DNA from: Verrucomicrobia bacterium IMCC26134 | GTDB taxonomy: Bacteria; Verrucomicrobiota; Verrucomicrobiia; Opitutales; Opitutaceae | DNA: 64,000 nt | Direction of reading: 5' to 3' | Assembly: GCA_000972765.1 (NCBI GenBank) | Contig: CP011265.1 | Coordinates: 3,097,001 to 3,161,000, forward strand | Shown here: one piece after another, positions 27,555 through 35,406 of the stretch | How positions within the stretch are numbered: position 1 is the stretch's first letter | Layout: the number at the start of each line of letters is the position of its first letter | The notes under the pieces: generated by a model | The model's input: the letters and a program-made list of their open reading frames with translations, nothing else | Told to the model about the DNA's origin: nothing | The model's database searches: none | Program-made: the position numbers and the translations under genes

Positions 27555-27570
27555 TTTAGCCGCGGCTAAA
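27555..27570. other. 16-bp perfect palindrome
   Basis: TTTAGCCGCGGCTAAA is a perfect 16-base palindrome located between the CDGSH gene and the convergent pncC gene. It could be a dimeric regulator site or part of a transcription end, but it is followed by no clear T-run. Confidence 0.45.
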
Positions 27571-27646
27571 CCTTAGGTTAAAATGCTCTAGAAGCTGCCG
27601 TTTACCAAAGGGAACGTGCTGCGCCACGCGGCCATCAGGCTCGTCC

Positions 27647-28159
27647 TCAGCCCCGCTTTTCTCTCAGCACCGCCAGCAGGCCCCGCAAGGCCGCGCCAGC
27701 CACTTTTGCCTGCATTTGTGTGCGCCCCAAGCCGATACCCTCGACCCGGCCGCTTCGCTCCACCCCTTCCGGACCACCCACCGCCCACCACGCAAAGGGA
27801 TACTCCACACCTTTGCCGGCATCCGGCTCCGCATAACCGGTGGTCGCCACGCCCATCTCGCACTCAAACATCCAGCACACGCCCTGCGCCATCTCTTCGG
27901 CTACCGCCTGCGATACCCAGTCAAGCGCCGCAGCCTGGGGATCCACGTCGAGCAAACGTTGCTTCAACTCGCCCGTGTAGGTCGTCACGCCGCCGGCGAA
28001 ATACCCCGACGCGCCGCTCACCGCGCCGAGCAGGGCCTGCACCCGCCCGGCCGTGAGGCTCTCCGCTGCCGCTACACGCAGCCCCTTCCCCATCAAGAGC
28101 GCCTTCAGCTCGGCCTGCTCCGCCGCCGTCCACTCCGAGCGTCCTGATTCCGTGTCCAT
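27647..28159 (-). CDS. pncC: CinA C-terminal family nicotinamide-nucleotide amidohydrolase (PncC)
   Basis: This is a 170-residue stand-alone PncC domain. It shows RVAAAESLTAGRVQALL with the catalytic serine region ESLT (33-36), the SGASGYFAGGVTTYTGELKQRLL helix-loop and VATTGYAEP, which replaces the usual TGIAGP with bulkier residues. The family deamidates nicotinamide mononucleotide to recycle NAD breakdown products. The N-terminal molybdopterin-like CinA domain is absent, as in many PncC proteins. The gene lies 16 bases downstream of the exonuclease III gene on the same strand and may be co-transcribed. Confidence 0.85.
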   Translation of the reverse strand: MDTESGRSEWTAAEQAELKALLMGKGLRVAAAESLTAGRVQALLGAVSGASGYFAGGVTTYTGELKQRLLDVDPQAAALDWVSQAVAEEMAQGVCWMFECEMGVATTGYAEPDAGKGVEYPFAWWAVGGPEGVERSGRVEGIGLGRTQMQAKVAGAALRGLLAVLREKRG

Positions 28160-28175
28160 CCGGGTTAAACCGTGG

Positions 28176-28937
28176 TTAAAAATTCAGCTCCACGCCCACC
28201 GGGCAATGGTCGCTGCCCAGCACGCCCGGCTCGATCCAGGCGCCGCGCAGGTTTCCCTTCAACGCCGCCGAGACGAGGAAGTAGTCGATCCGCCATCCCA
28301 CGTTCCGGCCGCGCGCGCCGCCCCGGTAGCTCCACCAGGAATACTTTTCCGGGCTTGGGTCAAAGTGGCGAAAGGTGTCCACGAAGCCGGCCTCGATAAA
28401 ACGATCAAAGCCCGCGCGCTCCTCGGGCGAAAAGCCCGGGTTCGCCACGTTTTCCTTGGGGCGCGCCAGGTCGATTTCCTTGTGCGCCACGTTAAAATCG
28501 CCGCAGGTCACCACCGGTTTCGTCCGCTCGAGTTCTTGCAGATAGGCCAGAAACTCCGCGTCCCATTGCTGCCGATAAGGTAGCCGGCGCAGCTCGTCCT
28601 GCGCGTTGGGGGTGTAGACGTTGACCACCCAGAAATCCTTGAACTCCGCGGTGAGCACGCGGCCCTCGGCGTCGTGGTCCGGCCGGCCCATGCCGCGTCG
28701 CACGCTCAACGGCGGCACGCGGGTCAGAATCGCGGTGCCACTGTAGCCCTTTTTCTCCGCCGCATAAAACTCCGCCGCGTAGCCTTCCGGCCAGACCACG
28801 TGCGCGACGTCGGCCGGCATGCACTTGGTTTCCTGCAGGCAGATCACATCGGCGCCACTGGCGGCCATCCACGGCAGCAAGGTGCCTTTGTCGAGTCCCG
28901 CCCGCGCCCCGTTCACATTCCAAGAAAGCAGTTTCAT
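28176..28937 (-). CDS. xth: Exodeoxyribonuclease III (AP endonuclease)
   Basis: This 253-residue protein is full-length for the family. Catalytic residues are visible in order: N7 in [10 protein letters not shown], the metal ligand E36 in [16 protein letters not shown] and N in [12 protein letters not shown], the tryptophan-rich [11 protein letters not shown] loop, and the terminal [10 protein letters not shown] with Asp-His. It removes nucleotides from blunt DNA ends and cuts abasic sites in base-excision repair. The ATG at 28937 was chosen because the conserved MKLLSWN start begins there; 15 upstream in-frame codons are not conserved in the family. Confidence 0.96.
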   Translation of the reverse strand: MKLLSWNVNGARAGLDKGTLLPWMAASGADVICLQETKCMPADVAHVVWPEGYAAEFYAAEKKGYSGTAILTRVPPLSVRRGMGRPDHDAEGRVLTAEFKDFWVVNVYTPNAQDELRRLPYRQQWDAEFLAYLQELERTKPVVTCGDFNVAHKEIDLARPKENVANPGFSPEERAGFDRFIEAGFVDTFRHFDPSPEKYSWWSYRGGARGRNVGWRIDYFLVSAALKGNLRGAWIEPGVLGSDHCPVGVELNF

Positions 28938-29052
28938 CGCGTTGAAAACCGACACGCTCGCCGCCTCCGCCGTGAAGTTCAACCCCGCAGCGCGTTGATT
29001 TTAACCTGCGCGCCCGACGGCCCGCCATCGCTACGTCCGGCCCGCCTGCCTG

Positions 29053-30348
29053 CTAGGCCGCCGCCCAAGGGTCGCGGCCCAGAAGCTGTTCGCTGAGCTG
29101 CACCCCGCTCATGAATGCGTCTTCGTGGAAGCCGTAGCGGAAATAACTGCCGGCGAAATACGTCTCGGTGCTGCCGCGGGCCGCTGCATTCAAGCCCGGC
29201 AGACCGGCCTGCGCCTCGCGCGCCGGGAGGTCGAAAAGCGGGTGCTCGTAGGCGATGGACTTGATCACCTTGGCTGGGGCGATGCGCTCCGCGCCGTTGA
29301 TAGAGACGAAATACTGCTCGCGGTCGCTCACGCCTTGCAGGCGGTTCATCCAGTAATGGGTGGCCGGCCGGATGCGGCCGAGCTCGTCACGGGAGACTTG
29401 ATACACCCAGCTCGCCCAGGCCATGCGCGCCCGGGGCATGACCGAGGCGTCGGTGTGCAGCGTGGCGGTGTTGGCCTGGTAGCGGAAGGCGCCGAGCAGG
29501 CGTTGTTCGGCGTCGGTGGGGTTGAGCAGCAGGCGCAGGGCGTGGTCGGCGTGCGCGGCCACGACCACGCGATCGAAGCGGTGCTCGCCCCGGTCGGTCG
29601 TGAGCACGGTCACGCCGCGACCGGCGCCGTGGCGCACCACGCGGCTGACGGCGGTGTTTTTTCGGATGCGGTCGGCGAAGGGCGCGACGAGTCGTTTCAC
29701 GTATTCGCGCGAACCGCCGTCCACCGTCCACCAGGGGTGCTGGGTGTGCAGTCCGAGGAAGCCGTGGTTGTGAAAAAAGCGGAGCAGGGAGAGCGCGGGG
29801 AAGGCCAGCATGCGTTCGGGCGGCGTGCTCCACACCGCGCTGCTCATCGGCACCAGATAGAGCTCGGTGAAATCCTTCCCATAACCGCGCCGCTTCACGT
29901 AGTCGCCGAGGCTGAGCCGGGCGGTCTCGGGGTCGTCGAGGGCGGGCACCGCCTCTTTGTTAAAGCGGTTCACCGCCAGGAGCATTTTGATGAAGCGCGA
30001 ATTGAAGAGGTTTTTTCGCTGTGCGAAGAGGTGCTTGAGGGAGGAGCCGCACCACTCCAGTCCGGTCGAGTCGTCCCGCACGCCGAAGGACATGTCGGTG
30101 CGCTTCACCGGGACCTGCAATTCGTCGAAGAGGCGGCAGAGCAGCGGGTAGGTCACCCGGTTGAACACCATGAAGCCGGTGTCGATCGGCAGCGCGTGAC
30201 CGGTCTCGGGTTCGACGGCTTCGACGGTATTGCTGTGGCCGCCGATGTGGCCGCCCTGCTCGAAGCAGGTGATTTCATCGCCGGCGCGATGCAGGAAGTG
30301 GGCGGTGCCGAGACCGGCGATGCCCGTGCCGATGATAGCGGTGCGCAT
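29053..30348 (-). CDS. FAD-dependent amine-oxidase-like oxidoreductase
   Basis: This is a 431-residue flavoprotein. The dinucleotide motif GTGIAGLGTAHFL starts at residue 7, the ribose-binding E30 lies in CFEQGGHIGGHSNT, and a second FAD segment ends the protein (TYFAGSYFRYGFHEDAFMSG). This group (NAD(P)-binding/amine oxidase) is often found with cyclopropane-fatty-acid or lipid-modifying genes. Here the neighbour upstream on the same strand is a fatty-acid desaturase, 92 bases away, which fits a role in lipid or isoprenoid chemistry. The substrate is not known. The ATG at 30348 sits directly before the first beta-strand. Confidence 0.85.
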   Translation of the reverse strand: MRTAIIGTGIAGLGTAHFLHRAGDEITCFEQGGHIGGHSNTVEAVEPETGHALPIDTGFMVFNRVTYPLLCRLFDELQVPVKRTDMSFGVRDDSTGLEWCGSSLKHLFAQRKNLFNSRFIKMLLAVNRFNKEAVPALDDPETARLSLGDYVKRRGYGKDFTELYLVPMSSAVWSTPPERMLAFPALSLLRFFHNHGFLGLHTQHPWWTVDGGSREYVKRLVAPFADRIRKNTAVSRVVRHGAGRGVTVLTTDRGEHRFDRVVVAAHADHALRLLLNPTDAEQRLLGAFRYQANTATLHTDASVMPRARMAWASWVYQVSRDELGRIRPATHYWMNRLQGVSDREQYFVSINGAERIAPAKVIKSIAYEHPLFDLPAREAQAGLPGLNAAARGSTETYFAGSYFRYGFHEDAFMSGVQLSEQLLGRDPWAAA

Positions 30349-30440
30349 GAGTGGACGATACCAAGCGGGCGCGATGCGATTTGTCGAAAACCAAAGCGCT
30401 GAAAAGCGCGCGGAGGATAGGATTTCGGGCGCGTCCGGAC

Positions 30441-31655
30441 TTAGATCACGCGGTCGGCGGACGAGGCGGCGTCTGCGGAAGGCTTTACGATCTCGCTGCT
30501 GAGGTCCTTGTGCATCGCTGGGCCTTCGGCCTTCTTGGGCATCTCGCCCCGGGCGGCGGTGGCGGTGGCCACGGCAATGGCGGCGGCGGCGGGCACGACT
30601 TGGCGAAGGGAGGAGTAGGCCGACTGGTGGCCGGCCTCGGCGGAGAGGGCGGCGGCGGCGACGGACTTGTGGTGGTCGGCGTGCATGCCCTCTTCGAGGA
30701 TGGACTGGGGCACGGATTTCAGGCCCCAGATAAAGCCGGTCCACGACAGCAGTTTCAGCCCGTAGTAAGTCGGATCAATTTCCCACCAATAGAACCCGTT
30801 GCGGGTGCAGCTCTGAAACCGGTGGTGGTTGTTGTGCCAGCCCTCGCCGAGGCAAATGATCGCGAGGATGAAACTATTGCGGGAATCATCGTCGGTCTTG
30901 AAGCGGCGTTTGCCCATGAGATGGGCCATGGAGTTGATGCAAGCAGTGCCGTGAAAGAGGGCGGTCGTGCTCACGAAGAAGCCCCAGATGAGCAGCTGTG
31001 GGCCGTTGGTGCCGAGACCGGGGGCGAAATACTCCAGCGCCATGCCGAGACCGAGCAGCGAGAACGCGAAGAGGATGGGCACCACGAGGTCGAAGCGGTT
31101 GAGCCAGACGAGCTCGGGGAACTTGGCGAGGTCCTTGATCTTGGAGTAGTCGGTCGGGAAATTACGCCGCGACGTGATCCAGCCGATGTGCGACCAGAGA
31201 AAACCGTGCACGTGCGGCGAGTGTGCATCCTCGGGGCCGTCCGAATGCTGGTGATGGTGGCGGTGATGATAAGCCCACCAGAGGGAGCCGCGCTGCACCG
31301 TGGTGCCGGCCCAGAGCGCGAGCAGAAACTGGCCGAACCGTGAGGTGCTGTAGGTCTTGTGCGAGAAATAGCGGTGATGGATGCCCGTGACCGCGAACAT
31401 GCGGATAAAATAAAGAAACACCGCCGCCCAGGCGGCGAAGGCGCTCACTCCAACCCAGATGAGACCGAGACAGCCGAGATGGAGCACCACAAATGGCATG
31501 ACCCGCACCCAGTCCACCCGGTCGGGTTCGTTGCGCATATTGTCCGCGCCGTCCGGGCAGTAATCGGAATCGATCCACTGCGAAACGGCCGTGATGGCTC
31601 GACGGGCATAACCGGGGCGGGCGGGAGAGGCGGAAGTAGAGGCAGGTGCAGGCAC
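30441..31655 (-). CDS. Membrane-bound acyl-CoA/fatty-acid desaturase (delta-9 type)
   Basis: This is a 404-residue protein with all three histidine boxes that bind the di-iron centre: HRYFSH (94-99), HRHHHQH (131-137) and HNNHH (274-278). Hydrophobic helices flank the boxes near 52-90 and 190-240. The family inserts a cis double bond in saturated acyl chains, which tunes membrane fluidity. The C-terminal 70 residues are alanine-rich and look disordered. The GTG at 31655 is the best available start, with 39 residues before the next Met, so the true N-terminus is slightly uncertain. Confidence 0.92.
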   Translation of the reverse strand: MPAPASTSASPARPGYARRAITAVSQWIDSDYCPDGADNMRNEPDRVDWVRVMPFVVLHLGCLGLIWVGVSAFAAWAAVFLYFIRMFAVTGIHHRYFSHKTYSTSRFGQFLLALWAGTTVQRGSLWWAYHHRHHHQHSDGPEDAHSPHVHGFLWSHIGWITSRRNFPTDYSKIKDLAKFPELVWLNRFDLVVPILFAFSLLGLGMALEYFAPGLGTNGPQLLIWGFFVSTTALFHGTACINSMAHLMGKRRFKTDDDSRNSFILAIICLGEGWHNNHHRFQSCTRNGFYWWEIDPTYYGLKLLSWTGFIWGLKSVPQSILEEGMHADHHKSVAAAALSAEAGHQSAYSSLRQVVPAAAAIAVATATAARGEMPKKAEGPAMHKDLSSEIVKPSADAASSADRVI

Positions 31656-31807
31656 AGGCGAAGAGATCGGTTTGGTTAAAGCGTAAGGGACTACAAACTC
31701 ACGGGCTGGGCATCAAATCAAGCGGTGTTTGCCGATTTTCCCCAACCTGTGCGCATTTGATTTTTTAAACCGGCGGCGCCGAGCCTGAGGGCTTACGCCC
31801 AGCAACA

Positions 31808-33028
31808 CTAAGCCGACCCGATTTTCGCAGTGTCACTTGCCAGCCAGCGCATGCCATACAACCAGAGCACACCCGCCAGCAGCATGACCAGTGAAACGGT
31901 GCCGAACGCCATTCTCCAGGTCGAGTGGTCGCGAATCGTGCCGATGAGCCACGGCGACAGGGCGTCTCCCAATGCGTGGATGATTAATATATTAAGCGCA
32001 AAAGCCGAAGCGCGCATCGCCGGCGGGGTTACATTTGCGATCGCCGTGTTCGAGGGGCCGATGTTCAGGAATAGGAAAAACATCGCAAAAAAGATCGCCA
32101 CCCAGGCCAGCGGAAAAGGCAAAAACAACATGGCGATGCTGCAAGGAAACCCCAGGAGCATACCGCAACCTGAGACCAGAAAATAGGAACCCGGAAACCG
32201 CGCCCGCAAGCGGTCCCCGAGCCAGCCGCCCAGGAGGGTCGAGATCAGGCCCGCCACCACTAAAATACCCCCGAAGATCAAATCCACCTGCGCCAAGGGC
32301 AAGCCGTGCTCCTCATGGATGTAGGTTGGCGCCCAGACCGATAAACCGCCGATCGCAAAGGTCATCGCCGTCTGGGCGAGTATGTTCAGGGTGAGCGAGC
32401 GTATTTTAAAAAGCGCGACGTAATCCGCCAGGCGCGGCTTCACCCTTTCAACCGAAGCGCTTTTACGCGGATCGTCCATGAACAAACAAAGGCCCGCGAG
32501 CAGCAGCCCCGGCGGCGCGACCAGATAAAAAGCCCAGCGCCAGTCCAGCCAATGACTCACCACCCCGCCAAACCCATAGCCCAAGGCACTGCCCACCGGG
32601 ATCGCCATGAAAAACCACGCCAACACCATGCCGCGCCGTTCCACCGGGAATAGATCGCTGATGATCGTCGGGGCCGCCGGACCGTAACCCGCTTCACCGA
32701 CACCAAGAAACACTCGCGTCATCAACAACGCGAAAAAGCCGCCCGCCAGTCCCGACGCGCCGCTGGCCAAGCTCCAGACCGCCACACTCCCGGCGATGAG
32801 CAGCCAGCGCGAACAGCGGTCGGCCAGCCAGCCGAACAGGGGGGCCATCAGCATATAGCTCACGAGGAACGCGGTCGTGAGCAGCCCCGCCTTGCCATTC
32901 GCATCCGGATCCCCCGCCAGGAATTCCGCTTTGATCGACGGGATGAGCGCCGCGAGTATATAGCGGTCGAGGTAACAAAGCAGATTGATCGCCAGCAGAA
33001 GCGCCACCGCGCCACGCGCTTGGCGCAT
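31808..33028 (-). CDS. MFS transporter, Spinster-like family
   Basis: This is a 406-residue protein with 12 predicted helices. MFS signatures are clear: LDRYILAALIPSIK in helix 1, GWLADRCSRW as the loop 2-3 motif, RVFLGVGEAGYGPAAP in helix 4 with FPVERRG after it, and GWLGDRLRARFPG as the second-half repeat of the loop motif. The pattern resembles Spns/spinster transporters for lipids or organic acids. The ATG at 33028 was preferred over a TTG at 33085. It is monocistronic, facing away from the GH20-like gene. The cargo cannot be predicted. Confidence 0.87.
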   Translation of the reverse strand: MRQARGAVALLLAINLLCYLDRYILAALIPSIKAEFLAGDPDANGKAGLLTTAFLVSYMLMAPLFGWLADRCSRWLLIAGSVAVWSLASGASGLAGGFFALLMTRVFLGVGEAGYGPAAPTIISDLFPVERRGMVLAWFFMAIPVGSALGYGFGGVVSHWLDWRWAFYLVAPPGLLLAGLCLFMDDPRKSASVERVKPRLADYVALFKIRSLTLNILAQTAMTFAIGGLSVWAPTYIHEEHGLPLAQVDLIFGGILVVAGLISTLLGGWLGDRLRARFPGSYFLVSGCGMLLGFPCSIAMLFLPFPLAWVAIFFAMFFLFLNIGPSNTAIANVTPPAMRASAFALNILIIHALGDALSPWLIGTIRDHSTWRMAFGTVSLVMLLAGVLWLYGMRWLASDTAKIGSA

Positions 33029-33342
33029 CGGATTATTAACTATTCGGGGCGCTTCCAAGATTGGGTTGAAGTGGAGTGCGGCCAATCTGCTTTGTCGAAA
33101 GCAAACTGCCCCTCCTCTTGCCGATCACACCGCCCCCTTTTCTCTACGCTCCATGCCCCTTGCACCGCCCGTCTCCTTCGTCGCAAAGGTGCTGAAATCC
33201 GCGCTTGCCGCGAGAATGGCACTCGCTACCCGCACCGGGCCATTGCTCACTCTCGCGCCATCTTACAACCCCAAGGATCTCTCCGCCTCACCGCTCGCTC
33301 TTCATCCTTGGACCTTCGTCATTAGTCATTTCGTTTAACGAC
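33029..33342. other. Divergent intergenic region between MFS and GH20-like genes
   Basis: This is 314 bases with no supported gene. It should carry the promoters of both divergent genes, but I see no convincing -35/-10 pair. The right end holds a repetitive string (TTCGTCATTAGTCATTTCG near 33316-33334). Confidence 0.4.
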
Positions 33343-35358
33343 ATGCTCCGCGCCTTCCAATGGGACCTCGCCCGCCAGCTTGAGCGTCTCGACCATCTCC
33401 TCGCCCTGCTCCCCCGCTACGCCGAGTGGGGTTACAACCGCCTCTACCTTCACCTCGAGGACGCCGTCGATTACCCCTCGCTCCCCGGCATCGCCCGCGC
33501 CGGCGCCTACCCGTGGCGCGACCTCGAAACACTCGTCACCGCCGCCGCGGCCCATGGCATCCAGACCGTCCCCATCGCCAACCTGCTCGGCCACACCCAA
33601 TACGTCATCAAACACCCCGACTGGCGCGACCTCAACGAGCTCCGCGACCCCGCCACCGGCGCCGCCCTCCCCGCCGGCCAGATCTGCCCCCTTCACCCGC
33701 GCACGCCCGAGCTCGTCGAGCGCCTCTTTCGCGACCTCGCCCCGCTCTGCACCGCCGGCGAGATCCACGCCGGCCTTGATGAGAGTTTCCACCTCGGCAA
33801 ACACCCGCTCTCCCGCACCGAGGTCGCCGGGATCGGTCTCGCCGCCCACTTCGCCCGCCACGTCACCCGCCTCCACGCCGCCGCCGCCCGCCACGGCCTC
33901 CGCCTCGGCCTCTGGGCCGACATGCTCGCCCTTTTCCCCGAGGCCGTCCCGCAGCTCCCGCAACACGCCGGCCTCGCCGCCTACGACTGGTATTACCATC
34001 CCTTCGGCCGCCGCCCGCGGATGGAGTTGTATAATTTTAACGAATACGACCTCGCCCCTGCCCTCGCCGCCGCCGGCATCGCCTACTGGGCCTGCCCGAT
34101 GAACGGCGCCTTCCGCCACGAATCCGCCCCCGTCTGGACCGACCGCCTCCAAAACCTCGCCGCCTGGCAACGCCGCGCCCGCGCCACCTCCGCCACCGGC
34201 TTCCTCGTCACCAGCTGGGAACCCCACCGCCTCGCCTTCCCCGCCACCACACTGATGGACGCCGCCGCCGCCACCCTCTGGCTCGACCCCGCCTCACCCG
34301 ACGACCCCGCCGCGCTCCTCGCCGCCGGCCTCCGCCGCTACACCGCCGCTTTCCGCCCTCAGGTTTCAGGTCGCACGTTTCAGCTCTCCTCCTCCGCAGC
34401 GCGCAGCACCGCGACCCGCCTGCTCGCCACCGACGCCCTCGCCTTCACCGGCAACTCCCGCTGGGCAATCAACCACCGCTGGGACACCGTCGCCCCGCGC
34501 CGCGAAAGCCCGCTCCCCCACGCCCGCGCCGCCCGCCAGCTCACCCGCCTCGCCGCGTCCCTGGCCATTGGTCCTTCCCCCCTCGCCTTCCTCGCCGCCA
34601 CCGCCCGCTTCCAAGCCTACCTCGCCACCCGCGACGCCTTCGTCCGCACCGCCGCAGCCCACGTCCACCGCCTCCGCCGCCAGATCACCCGCAATCCCGC
34701 CTCGGAACACGTCCCCGCATCCCTGACCGCCTTCACCGAAGCCTGCCTCACCTACGCCGCCCAACTCCGCTCCGCCCGCGCCGAAGCCCGCCGGATGTGG
34801 TGCGCCTCGCGCCCCGCCGCCACTTTCGCCGCCTCGCCCAACGCCGCCCTCCTCCGCACCGACGCCGCCCGTCTCCGCGCCTTGCGCACGTTCATCCGCG
34901 CCGCCTCCCGCCGCCCCGCCTCCGTCTTCCGCGCCTCGCCCGTCTGCGGCCGCTGGACCCTCCGTTTCACCCTGCACCACTTCGCCCCCGCCCATCAAAA
35001 AATCGTCATCGAGCAACTCCTCCCCGATCCCGCCTCACCCTCCAACCCTCCCGTCTGGCGCGAGCTCCACTCCCGCGTGCTCATCGAGTTCCGCGCCGCC
35101 GCCGCCCGCCCCCGCACGCCGCATCTCCGCTTCGAGTTTGCCTGCCCCGTTGACAACCCCGACGCCCCGCTCCGCCTCGCCTCCCGTTGCCTGGGCGAGT
35201 TCGCCGTCAGTCATATCGAGCTGACCGATGGCGTCACCACGCTCCAACATCGCACGCCCCGCACCCGCCATACCCTCGGCGTCCCCGCACCCGCCTCCGG
35301 CTGGCCTGCGATCGACTGGCGCACCAACACCGCCACGCTCCCGCTTCACCTCGTTTAA
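33343..35358 (+). CDS. Glycoside hydrolase family 20-like protein (putative beta-N-acetylhexosaminidase)
   Basis: This is a 671-residue protein. The N-terminal half looks like a GH20 TIM barrel: LERLDHLLALLPRYAEWG and YNRLYLHLEDAV near residues 14-42, HGIQTVPIANLLGH (71-84), and IHAGLDESFHLGKH with the D146-E147 pair in the place of the GH20 catalytic Asp-Glu. WADMLALFPE and YDWYYHPFGRR follow as in later barrel strands. The C-terminal half is arginine/alanine-rich and not recognised. No signal peptide is visible from the ATG at 33343, so it appears cytoplasmic, which is unusual for a GH20 enzyme. Substrate assignment is only by family. Confidence 0.72.
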   Translation: MLRAFQWDLARQLERLDHLLALLPRYAEWGYNRLYLHLEDAVDYPSLPGIARAGAYPWRDLETLVTAAAAHGIQTVPIANLLGHTQYVIKHPDWRDLNELRDPATGAALPAGQICPLHPRTPELVERLFRDLAPLCTAGEIHAGLDESFHLGKHPLSRTEVAGIGLAAHFARHVTRLHAAAARHGLRLGLWADMLALFPEAVPQLPQHAGLAAYDWYYHPFGRRPRMELYNFNEYDLAPALAAAGIAYWACPMNGAFRHESAPVWTDRLQNLAAWQRRARATSATGFLVTSWEPHRLAFPATTLMDAAAATLWLDPASPDDPAALLAAGLRRYTAAFRPQVSGRTFQLSSSAARSTATRLLATDALAFTGNSRWAINHRWDTVAPRRESPLPHARAARQLTRLAASLAIGPSPLAFLAATARFQAYLATRDAFVRTAAAHVHRLRRQITRNPASEHVPASLTAFTEACLTYAAQLRSARAEARRMWCASRPAATFAASPNAALLRTDAARLRALRTFIRAASRRPASVFRASPVCGRWTLRFTLHHFAPAHQKIVIEQLLPDPASPSNPPVWRELHSRVLIEFRAAAARPRTPHLRFEFACPVDNPDAPLRLASRCLGEFAVSHIELTDGVTTLQHRTPRTRHTLGVPAPASGWPAIDWRTNTATLPLHLV

Positions 35359-35360
35359 TT

Positions 35361-35391
35361 CGTTCTCGTTCTCGGCCCCGTTCTCGTTCTC
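35361..35391. repeat. Two copies of a 13-bp TTCTCG-type word in the GH20-tex spacer
   Basis: CGTTCTCGTTCTC occurs at 35361-35373 and again at 35379-35391, making up most of the 48-base spacer before the tex start. It looks like low-complexity filler with no gene. Confidence 0.5.
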
Positions 35392-35406
35392 CTCAGCTCC
35401 TTTTCC

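Noticed and set aside
29125-30402. A 425-codon plus-strand frame opposite the FAD oxidoreductase gene
   Set aside because: It is Val/Gly/Ala-rich with no recognisable motif and is fully antisense to a clear flavoprotein.
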